Assembly: GCF_015160875.1 (NCBI RefSeq) | Contig: NZ_CP063374.1 | Coordinates: 4,839,501 to 4,903,500, forward strand | Source of the DNA: Streptomyces chromofuscus | Lineage (GTDB): Bacteria > Actinomycetota > Actinomycetes > Streptomycetales > Streptomycetaceae | Length of the DNA: 64,000 bases | Direction: 5' to 3' | In this document: positions 1 to 7,937 of the stretch, in pieces | How positions within the stretch are numbered: the first letter of the stretch is position 1 | Layout of the letters: every line of letters begins with the position of its first letter | Made by a program: the position numbers and the translations under genes | Notes under the pieces: model-generated | What the model was told of the DNA's origin: nothing | Databases searched by the model: none | The model's input: only the letters and a program-made list of their open reading frames with translations

Positions 1-1
1 C

Positions 2-871
2 GGCGCCGGTGTCGCCCTGGTCTGGCGCCAGGCGGACAACGCCCGCCGGGCCCGCTGGGTCGAGGTCGGCCGCCGCAAGCGCACCCTCACCCTTCTGCGC
101 GCGGTGGCCGGCGTCCTGCTGGTCACCGCCGGTGTCACCGGCGTCTTCGTGCTCCAGGGCTCCGCCGCGCACCTCGGCTCGGTTCTCCAGGCGGCCCTCG
201 CGGTACTCGTCGGGACAACGCTCCTCGCCGGCCCGTACCTGGTCCGTATGACCCAGGACCTCTCCGAGGAGCGCCTGATGCGCATCCGCGCCCAGGAGCG
301 CGCGGAGGTCGCCGCCCACGTCCACGACTCGGTGCTGCACACCCTGACGCTGATACAGCGCAACGCGGACAACCCCGGCGAGGTGCGTCGCCTCGCCCGT
401 GCCCAGGAACGCGACCTGCGCACCTGGCTGTACAAACCGGAGGGCACCGGCAAGGACGAGGCCGACGAGCCGACCACCCTCGCCGACGCGGTCCGGCGCA
501 ACGCCGCGGAGGTGGAGGACAAGCACGGCGTTCCCATAGAGGTTGTCGTGGTCGGCGACTGCCCGCTCGACGAGAGGATCGGCGCGCAGATGCAGGCCGC
601 GCGCGAGGCGATGGTGAACGCCGCCAAGTACGGTGGCGACGGCGGCGCCGTGCAGGTCTACGCGGAGGTCGAGGGGAAGACGGTCTTCGTGTCCGTCCGG
701 GACCGCGGTCCCGGCTTCGATCCCGACTCGATACCCGCCGACCGCATGGGCGTCAGAGAATCGATCATCGGCCGCATGGAGCGCAACGGCGGCACGGCCC
801 GGCTGCGGGCGGTGCCGGGCGGCGGCACGGAGGTCGAGCTGGAGATGGAGAGGGTGGAGAAGACGTCATGA
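2..871 (+). CDS. sensor histidine kinase, PspC-type, 3' part
   Basis: The gene is open at the left edge, so its N-terminus is missing. The visible part has two hydrophobic segments (about bases 100-245), a dimerisation/phosphoacceptor helix with the pattern AAHVHDSVLHTL, and a C-terminal HATPase domain with REAMVNAAKYG (N box) and DRGPGFD (G1 box). This layout fits the Streptomyces kinases that begin with a PspC domain; the PspC part itself would lie outside the window. The stop overlaps the response-regulator start by ATGA, so kinase and regulator are probably one two-component system. The signal sensed cannot be told from the sequence. Confidence 0.9.
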   Translation, partial: GAGVALVWRQADNARRARWVEVGRRKRTLTLLRAVAGVLLVTAGVTGVFVLQGSAAHLGSVLQAALAVLVGTTLLAGPYLVRMTQDLSEERLMRIRAQERAEVAAHVHDSVLHTLTLIQRNADNPGEVRRLARAQERDLRTWLYKPEGTGKDEADEPTTLADAVRRNAAEVEDKHGVPIEVVVVGDCPLDERIGAQMQAAREAMVNAAKYGGDGGAVQVYAEVEGKTVFVSVRDRGPGFDPDSIPADRMGVRESIIGRMERNGGTARLRAVPGGGTEVELEMERVEKTS

Positions 872-1614
872 GCGACCCGACCGAGGCGAACGGGACGGCG
901 GGAGCGGACGAGGCGGCCGAGCCCGCGCAGACGCCGGGCGGCGGTGCCGGACGGCGGCACGTGCGCGTGGTGCTCGTCGACGACCACCGGATGTTCCGCA
1001 CCGGCGTACAGGCCGAGATCGGCCAGACCGAGCAGACCGGCGTCGAGGTCGTCGGCGAGGCCGCGGACGTCGACCAGGCGGTCACGGTCATCACCGCGAC
1101 CCGGCCCGAGGTGGTCCTCCTCGACGTGCACCTGCCTGGCGGCGGCGGGGTCGAAGTGCTGCGCCGCTGCGCCGCGTTGATGTCCGACACCGAGCAGCCG
1201 GTCCGGTTCCTCGCCCTGTCCGTCTCGGACGCGGCGGAGGACGTGATCGGCGTGATCCGGGGCGGCGCGCGCGGATACGTCACGAAGACGATCACCGGCA
1301 CGGACCTGGTCGACTCGATCTTCCGGGTGCAGGAGGGCGACGCGGTCTTCTCCCCGCGGCTGGCCGGCTTCGTCCTCGACGCCTTCGCCTCCACCGACGC
1401 CCCGCCGGTCGACGAGGACCTGGACCGCCTCACCCAACGGGAGCGGGAGGTGCTGCGGCTCATCGCCCGCGGGTATGCGTACAAGGAGATCGCCAAGCAG
1501 CTGTACATCTCCGTGAAGACGGTCGAGTCCCATGTCTCGGCGGTCCTGAGGAAGCTCCAGCTGTCCAACCGGCACGAGCTGACCCGCTGGGCGACGGCGC
1601 GCCGGCTGGTGTGA
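868..1614 (+). CDS. NarL/LuxR-family response regulator
   Basis: This is a 248-residue two-component response regulator. It has a receiver domain with the acidic pair D38-D39, the phosphoacceptor D86 in VVLLDVHLPGG, and a conserved Lys in the YVTKTI stretch. A LuxR/GerE helix-turn-helix follows at about 182-245 (LTQREREVLRLIARG, then VKTVESHVS). The first 30 residues are an Ala/Glu/Gly-rich tail before the receiver. The ATG overlaps the stop of the upstream kinase gene, so translation is coupled. It most likely is phosphorylated by that kinase and activates or represses transcription; targets are not visible here. Confidence 0.93.
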   Translation: MSDPTEANGTAGADEAAEPAQTPGGGAGRRHVRVVLVDDHRMFRTGVQAEIGQTEQTGVEVVGEAADVDQAVTVITATRPEVVLLDVHLPGGGGVEVLRRCAALMSDTEQPVRFLALSVSDAAEDVIGVIRGGARGYVTKTITGTDLVDSIFRVQEGDAVFSPRLAGFVLDAFASTDAPPVDEDLDRLTQREREVLRLIARGYAYKEIAKQLYISVKTVESHVSAVLRKLQLSNRHELTRWATARRLV

Positions 1615-1624
1615 GGGCCGGGCG

Positions 1625-2692
1625 TCACACCACCCGGGTCGCCCCGGCGAACGGCATCTCGTCGATCGGGGCCAGGCGGACCGGCGCCGAGGGGTTGGGC
1701 GCGTGGATCATCTGGCCGTTGCCGACGTAGAGGCCGACGTGGCTGATGCCGGAGTAGAAGAACACCAGGTCGCCGGGGAGCAGTTCGGAGCGTGCGACGC
1801 GGCGGCCGGCGTCGATCTGGGCGTAGGTGGTGCGGGGCAGGGAGACCCCGGCGGAGCGGTACGCGGCCTGGATCAGCCCCGAGCAGTCGAAGGCGTTGGG
1901 ACCGGTGGCGCCCCAGACGTAGGGACTGCCGAGCTTCTGGTAGGCGTACGAGACGGCTGCTGCGGCGCGCGAGTTGGGGGCCGTCGACGTGGCGGGCCCC
2001 GGGGCCTGGAGGGTGTCGCGGCCTGCCGTGGAGGCGCGCGAGGCGCGGTCGGTGCCGTCGTCCTGCGCGAGCCGCGCCCGCTCCTCGGCCGTCAGCCGGG
2101 ACAGCAGACGCCGTGCCTCGTCCAGCTTGCCGGTGACGGTCGTCTTGTGCCGTTTCAGCTCGGCCTGCCGCGACTGGAGCGAGGCCAGTTCGACGCGTGC
2201 CGCGCCGCGCAGCTGTTCGATCTCCCGCAGTTGCCGGCGTACCCGGGAGACGGCGGCCGCCTGCCGGTCGCCGGCGCGTTCGGCGAAGGCGGCGCCGTCG
2301 AGGTACCGGTCGGGGTCGTCGGAGAGGACGAGCCGCAGGGCGGGGTCGAGGCCACCGTCCCGGTACTGGGCGGCGGCGTACGAACCGAGTGCCTGCCGGG
2401 CGGAGTTGAGCCGGTCCTCCTTGCGGGCCGCCTCGTCCTGGAGGGTCCCCAGCCGTTTCTGCGCCGCCTGGGCCTCCTCCTTGGCGCCGTTGTACTTCTC
2501 GGTGGCGACCTCCGCCTCCTGGTACAGCTTGTCCACCTTGGCCCTGACCTGCCCCGGCGTCAGCTGGGGCTCGGCGTGGCCGGTCCCGTCGAGGCCCGCG
2601 GCGGTCGCCGCGCCCGCGAGGGCGATCGTCGCCGCCGTGCGGGCCCTGGTGCCGTGGGCCGGGCGTGGTCGGGGCTTGCGGTGCGCTGCCAC
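1625..2692 (-). CDS. secreted NlpC/P60 (C40) peptidoglycan hydrolase with coiled coil
   Basis: This 355-residue exported protein should cleave peptide stems of peptidoglycan, usually the gamma-D-Glu to diaminopimelate bond in this family. A basic N-terminus and hydrophobic segment form a signal peptide. A long Ala/Arg/Glu coiled coil follows (about 45-215), then the C40 domain. The catalytic set is visible: C270 in DCSGLIQ, H318 in ISHVGLYVG and H330 in MIHAPNP. The gene is convergent with the response regulator, only 10 bases away. It is paralogous to the NlpC/P60 gene at 3667-4872. A 17-bp hairpin sits in its leader (2783-2825), suggesting attenuation rather than a plain promoter. Confidence 0.92.
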   Translation of the reverse strand: MAAHRKPRPRPAHGTRARTAATIALAGAATAAGLDGTGHAEPQLTPGQVRAKVDKLYQEAEVATEKYNGAKEEAQAAQKRLGTLQDEAARKEDRLNSARQALGSYAAAQYRDGGLDPALRLVLSDDPDRYLDGAAFAERAGDRQAAAVSRVRRQLREIEQLRGAARVELASLQSRQAELKRHKTTVTGKLDEARRLLSRLTAEERARLAQDDGTDRASRASTAGRDTLQAPGPATSTAPNSRAAAAVSYAYQKLGSPYVWGATGPNAFDCSGLIQAAYRSAGVSLPRTTYAQIDAGRRVARSELLPGDLVFFYSGISHVGLYVGNGQMIHAPNPSAPVRLAPIDEMPFAGATRVV

Positions 2693-2782
2693 GTGGACTG
2701 CACGTCCTTTCGTACGACTCGGGCGACCGCCGTGTCCGTACGGCCACCGGGTGGACGTACGACCGCCCGGGGCGGTTGACGC

Positions 2783-2825
2783 GTCCGGCGGCGCCCCGCG
2801 CAGGGGAAGCGGGGCGCCGCCGGAC
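2783..2825 (-). terminator. strong hairpin in the leader of the NlpC/P60 gene (possible attenuator)
   Basis: A perfect 17-bp inverted repeat (2783-2799 with 2809-2825) encloses a 9-base loop, about 90 bases before the NlpC/P60 start at 2692. The stem is almost entirely G/C. No U-tract follows. Its place between a likely distant promoter and the start codon suggests transcription attenuation, but no riboswitch aptamer consensus was recognised upstream of it. Confidence 0.55.
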
Positions 2826-3235
2826 CTTCTCGGCGGTGGTGCCCGGCTGCCGCCTTTGGCCAGGGCGGCGGTGGGGAGCCGGTCACCTGGTGGAGGACGC
2901 TAAGCCCGGGCGTGACGGCGCGGTGACGCCTTGTGCGGAAGTGGCGGCAGGGGACCGGTGGGTGACCGTATGTGACCGTGATCCCGGTCCGGGGCGGTCG
3001 CCTTGACGCAGGGCGATGACCGATGCGGCGATTTCCTGGGCGGATGTGGCCGCGAGGCTGCTATGGCGCGCATATATGCAGTCACCGTGCGGCCCGTACG
3101 CAGTCACCGTGTGCTCGACCGGGAGGTTCCGGGCAGCCCGTGGCCGCGGCCCGGTGCCGGGCGGCCCGGAACGCCCCCAGAAGGTCTCCGTACCCCCCTG
3201 CTGGGGCCTCAGTACCTCCTGATTAGGCTCCGGCC
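2826..3235. other. intergenic region with GTGAC direct repeats
   Basis: This divergent intergenic stretch holds no convincing gene. It contains two GTGACCGT copies 10 bases apart (2962 and 2972) and two GCAGTCACCGTG copies 22 bases apart (3078 and 3100). Helical spacing of this kind is typical of regulator sites serving one or both flanking genes. Confidence 0.4.
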
Positions 3236-3236
3236 A
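3224..3236 (+). promoter_or_regulatory. -10 element TAGGCT giving a leaderless start
   Basis: TAGGCT at 3224-3229 matches the actinobacterial TANNNT -10 box. Only six bases separate it from the ATG at 3236, so the transcript would begin at or within a base or two of the start codon. No clear -35 hexamer is seen. Confidence 0.5.
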
Positions 3237-3589
3237 TGGACGTACTCATCCACCTCTTCGTCGGCCTGCACATCATCGGCATCGCCTCCCTCCTCGGTGG
3301 TTTCCTCACCCAGATGAAGGCGATGGGGGCCGGCACCGCGCGATTCGTCCCGGCGATGCTGCACGGCGCGCTGACCATGCTGGTCACCGGCGTGATCCTG
3401 GTCGGCCTGAACCAGGCCGACGACCAGCCCGTCGACAACATCAAGATCGGTGTGAAGCTGGCCCTGCTGATCGTGATCCTCGGCCTCGTCTACGTGAAAC
3501 GGGACGACGAAAAGGTGGACAAGGGCATGTTCGGCCTGGTGGGGCTTCTCACCACGGCGAACGTCTTCATCGCCGTGCTCTGGACCTGA
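3236..3589 (+). CDS. small integral membrane protein, 117 aa
   Basis: The product is a 117-residue hydrophobic protein with four likely membrane helices (about 5-25, 40-62, 70-88 and 98-115) and a charged loop, VKRDDEKVDKG, between the last two. It has no catalytic motif I recognise. Similar small membrane proteins are common and conserved in Streptomyces. The gene appears monocistronic and leaderless, because a TAGGCT box ends six bases before the ATG. Function is unknown. Confidence 0.8.
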   Translation: MDVLIHLFVGLHIIGIASLLGGFLTQMKAMGAGTARFVPAMLHGALTMLVTGVILVGLNQADDQPVDNIKIGVKLALLIVILGLVYVKRDDEKVDKGMFGLVGLLTTANVFIAVLWT

Positions 3590-3666
3590 CGTCCCGCCGT
3601 ACGCGCGCGTGCCGCACACACCGCCGCACGCGCGCGTGCCCGTCGTTCGCCTCCCGGCGCCCGGTG

Positions 3667-4872
3667 TCAGGCCGGGCGGACGACGCTGTGGATGGAGGAC
3701 TCGCCGTCGTAGTAGACCGACTCCTCGCGGACGTACGTGCCCGGCTTCGGAGCGTGGATCATCATGCCGTTGCCGATGTAGATGCCGACGTGGGTGACGT
3801 CGTCGTAGAAGAAGATCAGGTCGCCCGGCTGGGCGGCGGCGAGGGAGACCGTCGTGCCGGCGTTGACCTGGTCGTAGGTGGTGCGGGGCAGGCTGACGTC
3901 GGCGGCCTTCCACGCGGCCTGCGTGAGGCCAGAGCAGTCGTAGGAGTCGGGTCCGGTGGCACCCCACACGTACGGCTTGCCGATCTGCGCGCGGGCGAAG
4001 GCGAGCGCCTTCTCGGCCTTGGTGCCGTACGAGGAGTCCGACACGGAGGTGCCGGAACCGGACTCGGTGGTGGTCGACGAACCGCTGCCGGCCGACTCCT
4101 GCGTCTGCTCCTGGGCCAGCTCCTGCTCCTGCTGCGCCGCTTCCTGGCGTCGCTGCTCCTCCGCCTCCGCCTGCTGCCGGGCGAGCTCGGCGGCCTTGCG
4201 CGCGGCCTCCTCCTGCTTCTCCTTCTCGATCGCCGCGAGGCGGGCCTTCTCCTCGGCGGTCAGCTCCGACAGCAGGTCCCGCGCGTCGGCGAGCTTCTTC
4301 TGGACGGTGGCCTTCGCCGTCCGCAGCTCGTCCTGCGACTCGGTGAGCGTCGCCAGGCTCTCGGTGGCCTCCTGGCGCTTCTGCATCGTCGCCGACTGCT
4401 CGGTGAAGTACTCGTCGACCGCGCTCTTCTGATGGCTGGTCAGCCGGCCCATCAGCTGGGTCTGGTCGAAGTAGTCCTGCGGGGAGTCGGCGAGCAGGAA
4501 GGTGGCGGTGTCGGGGACGGACGCGCCGGTGCGGTACTGGGCGGCGGCGTACGCCCCCAGCTCCTCGCGCGCCTCGTTCAGCTTCTGCGTGCGCTGGGCG
4601 ACGTCGTCCAGGAGCGTGTCGACGTGCTTGCGCTGCTTCGCGGTCCGCTCCTTGGCCGCGTTGTACTTCTCTGTCGCCGACTCCGCCTGGCGGTAGAGAT
4701 CGTCGACCTTCTTCTCGACCTCTTCCAGGCTCGGCTTGTCGTCGGCCGAGGGTGCGGCGTTGGCGGTCTGGGAGAGCAGGGCCACGGAAGTCAGGGCAGC
4801 GGTGGCCAGGGCGGGGGTCCGTATGCCTGCTACCCGCGCGCCCGCGGGGCGCGACTTGCGGTGCGACGCCAA
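3667..4872 (-). CDS. secreted NlpC/P60 (C40) peptidoglycan hydrolase under a c-di-AMP riboswitch
   Basis: The 401-residue product has a signal peptide, a long coiled coil (about 40-260, with a Glu/Gln/Ala-rich part around 200-255), a Ser/Gly/Thr linker and a C40 domain. C313 in YDCSGLTQ, H361 in VTHVGIYIG and H373 in MIHAPKP form the catalytic set. The TTG at 4872 is preferred because GGAAGGAG lies about nine bases upstream; longer in-frame starts would run into the riboswitch. The coiled coil suggests that a partner, such as an FtsEX-like activator, controls the enzyme, as in RipA/CwlO-type hydrolases. It is a paralogue of the gene at 1625-2692. Confidence 0.92.
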   Translation of the reverse strand: MASHRKSRPAGARVAGIRTPALATAALTSVALLSQTANAAPSADDKPSLEEVEKKVDDLYRQAESATEKYNAAKERTAKQRKHVDTLLDDVAQRTQKLNEAREELGAYAAAQYRTGASVPDTATFLLADSPQDYFDQTQLMGRLTSHQKSAVDEYFTEQSATMQKRQEATESLATLTESQDELRTAKATVQKKLADARDLLSELTAEEKARLAAIEKEKQEEAARKAAELARQQAEAEEQRRQEAAQQEQELAQEQTQESAGSGSSTTTESGSGTSVSDSSYGTKAEKALAFARAQIGKPYVWGATGPDSYDCSGLTQAAWKAADVSLPRTTYDQVNAGTTVSLAAAQPGDLIFFYDDVTHVGIYIGNGMMIHAPKPGTYVREESVYYDGESSIHSVVRPA

Positions 4873-4893
4873 AGGAGGCGACTCCTTCCATCT

Positions 4894-5038
4894 GCCGCCT
4901 ACCGGGTTAGCTGTCGGGTTCGGGCGGGTGGTTCGGAAGGGTTGCCCTACGGTCCGCTCCGGGTGGGAGCCGGCCGATTCACCCCAGGTTCGGTTGGGTC
5001 CCCGGCTCCGGCCGCCTGGGCGCACCGGACTCGGCGGA
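4894..5038 (-). promoter_or_regulatory. c-di-AMP (ydaO/yuaA-type) riboswitch
   Basis: Read on the minus strand, this leader contains conserved ydaO-class segments in order: a GGGGTGAATCGG block near 4975-4987, then GAACCCGACAGCTAACCCGG and GGTAGGCGGC ending near 4894, about 20 bases before the TTG start. The class binds cyclic di-AMP and turns expression off. It is known upstream of cell-wall hydrolase genes in actinobacteria, which fits the NlpC/P60 gene it precedes. The short distance from aptamer to ribosome binding site suggests control at the 3' end of the leader. Confidence 0.85.
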
Positions 5039-5324
5039 GGCCGCGCGGCCCGGCGACGTTCGCCGGTGGGGGTCGTGCGGCCTGACCGGCACGCTAGCCA
5101 ACTCGTGTGGCCCCTGTGAAGGTTGGTGGGTGATATGCCCGATACATTTTCGTGACCTGCGGTCAGACGTCACGGCGCGCGTGAGATCGTGTTCGGACGG
5201 TGAGTGCCCGGTCGGCGTGGGGGCGGGGCAGGGCGTCCCGCGGGTGGCCCGCCTGTGACGCCCGTCTCCCTCCGGGACCTCGTTCCGCGTCCCGGCCCGG
5301 GGATGTTCTCGAGGAGGCCGCGGG

Positions 5325-5347
5325 TTGTCAGTGGGGCACCCTAGACT
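5325..5347 (+). promoter_or_regulatory. pcrA: DNA-damage (PafBC / RecA-independent type) promoter of pcrA
   Basis: TTGTCAGTG at 5325-5333, an 8-base spacer and TAGACT at 5342-5347 match the known actinobacterial damage-inducible promoter pattern TTGTCRGTG-N8-TANNNT exactly. The -10 box ends nine bases before the ATG, so the mRNA is leaderless or nearly so. The link to a repair helicase makes the assignment coherent. Confidence 0.85.
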
Positions 5348-5356
5348 CGGAGAGCG

Positions 5357-7831
5357 ATGAGCAGCCTCTTTGACGACAGCTTCCTGGCGGACCTCCAGGC
5401 CCCGCGGGCCCATGAGGAGCCTCCGCCGCCGCCCGAGGACGATTACGCTCCGGAGCCGGTTCCGGACGATCTGTTCGACGGGAAGTTCGACGTGCCCCGG
5501 GACCGGGACGCCTACTACCGAGACGGCGCCCATCGCCCCGCCGTGGACGCCGCCGCGCTCCTGGAAGGGCTGAACGACAACCAGCGCGCCGCTGTCGTCC
5601 ACTCCGGCTCCCCCCTGCTCATCGTGGCCGGCGCCGGCTCCGGCAAGACGCGGGTCCTCACCCACCGCATCGCCCACCTCCTCGCCGAGCGGGGGGTGCA
5701 CCCGGGCCAGATCCTCGCGATCACCTTCACCAACAAAGCCGCGGGCGAGATGAAGGAGCGCGTCGAGCAGCTCGTCGGCCCGCGCGCGAACGCCATGTGG
5801 GTGATGACCTTCCACAGCGCGTGCGTGCGCATCCTGCGCCGCGAGTCCAAGAGGCTCGGCTTCACCTCGTCCTTCTCGATCTACGACGCAGCCGACAGCA
5901 AGCGCCTGATGTCCCTGGTCTGCCGCGACCTGGACCTCGACCCCAAGCGCTTCCCGCCCAAGTCCTTCAGCGCCAAGATCAGCAACCTGAAGAACGAGCT
6001 GATCGACGAGGAGGACTTCGCCGCCCAGGCCGCCGACGGCTTCGAGAAGACCCTCGCCCAGGCGTACGCGCTGTACCAGTCACGCCTGCGCGAGGCGAAC
6101 GCCCTCGACTTCGACGACCTGATCATGACGACGGTCAACCTGCTCCGCGCGTTCCCGGACGTCGCCGAGCACTACCGCCGCCGCTTCCGGCACGTCCTCG
6201 TCGACGAGTACCAGGACACCAACCACGCCCAGTACGCCCTCGTCCGCGAGCTCGTCGGCACCGGCGCGCACGACGAGGACGTACCGCCCGGCGAGGACGA
6301 CCTGCCGCCCGCCGAGCTGTGCGTGGTGGGTGACGCCGACCAGTCCATCTACGCCTTCCGCGGCGCGACGATCCGCAACATCCTCCAGTTCGAGGAGGAC
6401 TACCCGGACGCGACGACGATCCTGCTGGAGCAGAACTACCGCTCCACCCAGACGATCCTCTCCGCGGCCAACGCCGTCATCGAGCGCAACGAGTCCCGTC
6501 GCCCCAAGAACCTGTGGACGAACGCGGGCGCGGGCGCGCGCATCACCGGCTATGCCGCCGACACCGAGCACGACGAGGCGCAGTTCGTCGCCGACGAGAT
6601 AGACCGCCTCACGGACGCCGGCGAGGCGAAGGCCGGCGACGTCGCCGTGTTCTACCGCACCAACGCCCAGTCCCGTGTCTTCGAGGAGATCTTCATCCGC
6701 GTCGGCCTGCCCTACAAGGTCGTCGGCGGCGTCCGCTTCTACGAGCGCAAGGAGGTCCGGGACGTCCTGGCCTACCTGCGGGTGCTGGCCAACCCGGAGG
6801 ACTCGGTGCCGCTGCGCCGCATCCTCAACGTGCCCAAGCGGGGCATCGGAGACCGCGCCGAGGCGATGATCGACGCCCTCTCCCAGCGCGAGAAGATCAG
6901 CTTCCCGCAGGCGCTGAAGCGGGTCGACGAGGCGTACGGCATGGCCGCGCGGTCGACGAACGCCGTGAAGCGGTTCAACACGCTGATGGAGGACCTCCGC
7001 ACGATCGTCGAGTCCGGCGCCGGACCGGCGACGATCCTGGAAGCCGTGCTCGAACGCACCGGCTACCTCGCCGAGTTGCAGGCCTCCACCGACCCGCAGG
7101 ACGAGACCCGGATCGAGAACCTTCAGGAACTCGCCGCCGTCGCCCTGGAGTTCGAGCAGGAGCGAGGTGAGGGCGAGGCGGGCACGCTGGCCGACTTCCT
7201 GGAGCAGGTCGCGCTGGTCGCCGACTCCGACCAGATCCCGGACGAGGAGGACGGCGACGGCGTCATCACCCTGATGACCCTGCACACCGCCAAGGGCCTG
7301 GAGTTCCCGGTCGTCTTCCTCACCGGCATGGAGGACGGCGTCTTCCCGCACATGCGTGCCCTCGGCCAGACGAAGGAGCTGGAGGAGGAGCGCCGCCTGG
7401 CGTACGTCGGCATCACCCGCGCCCGGGAGCGGCTGTACCTCACGCGGTCGGTGATGCGCAGCGCCTGGGGGCAGCCGCAGTACAACCCGCCGTCCCGGTT
7501 CCTGGAGGAGATCCCGGCGGCGCACGTGGACTGGAAGCGGACGGGCGCCCCGGCGGCCCCCGCGGGCCCGGTCTCGGGCGTGGCGGCGTCCCTGTCCTCG
7601 TCCCGTTCGCGCTCCTCGGCGTCGGGCGCGTCCGGGTTCGCCACGCGGCGGACGACCGAACAGCCGGTGGTCGGGCTGGCGGTCGGGGACCGGGTGACAC
7701 ACGACCAGTTCGGGCTCGGCACCGTCATGGCGGTGAAGGGCACGGGCGCTAACGCGGAAGCGACCATCGACTTCGGCGACGCGAAGCCCAAGCGGCTGCT
7801 GCTGCGGTACGCGCCGGTGGAGAAGCTCTAG
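5357..7831 (+). CDS. pcrA: ATP-dependent DNA helicase PcrA/UvrD (superfamily 1A)
   Basis: The 824-residue protein is a full-length 3'-5' DNA helicase for nucleotide excision repair, removal of recombinases and rescue of stalled transcription. Motifs are in order: Walker A GAGSGKT at 92-98, TFTNKAA (Ia), VDEYQD (II, near 285), VVGDADQSIYAFRGA (III), QNYRST (IV), LMTLHTAKGLEFPVV (V) and EERRLAYVGITRAR (VI). The last 50 residues form the conserved C-terminal module that contacts RNA polymerase in this family. An acidic, Pro-rich N-terminal extension of about 70 residues precedes the helicase core. The damage-type promoter just upstream indicates induction by DNA damage. Confidence 0.97.
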   Translation: MSSLFDDSFLADLQAPRAHEEPPPPPEDDYAPEPVPDDLFDGKFDVPRDRDAYYRDGAHRPAVDAAALLEGLNDNQRAAVVHSGSPLLIVAGAGSGKTRVLTHRIAHLLAERGVHPGQILAITFTNKAAGEMKERVEQLVGPRANAMWVMTFHSACVRILRRESKRLGFTSSFSIYDAADSKRLMSLVCRDLDLDPKRFPPKSFSAKISNLKNELIDEEDFAAQAADGFEKTLAQAYALYQSRLREANALDFDDLIMTTVNLLRAFPDVAEHYRRRFRHVLVDEYQDTNHAQYALVRELVGTGAHDEDVPPGEDDLPPAELCVVGDADQSIYAFRGATIRNILQFEEDYPDATTILLEQNYRSTQTILSAANAVIERNESRRPKNLWTNAGAGARITGYAADTEHDEAQFVADEIDRLTDAGEAKAGDVAVFYRTNAQSRVFEEIFIRVGLPYKVVGGVRFYERKEVRDVLAYLRVLANPEDSVPLRRILNVPKRGIGDRAEAMIDALSQREKISFPQALKRVDEAYGMAARSTNAVKRFNTLMEDLRTIVESGAGPATILEAVLERTGYLAELQASTDPQDETRIENLQELAAVALEFEQERGEGEAGTLADFLEQVALVADSDQIPDEEDGDGVITLMTLHTAKGLEFPVVFLTGMEDGVFPHMRALGQTKELEEERRLAYVGITRARERLYLTRSVMRSAWGQPQYNPPSRFLEEIPAAHVDWKRTGAPAAPAGPVSGVAASLSSSRSRSSASGASGFATRRTTEQPVVGLAVGDRVTHDQFGLGTVMAVKGTGANAEATIDFGDAKPKRLLLRYAPVEKL

Positions 7832-7937
7832 CGGTACGGGACCGGTCCGGGCCCTCTTGCAGGACCGCGGAAAACAAAACGGGGGGCCGGGGTCGGGGGT
7901 CCGCTGAGGGGCCTTCGCCCACCTGGTCGGAAGCGGG

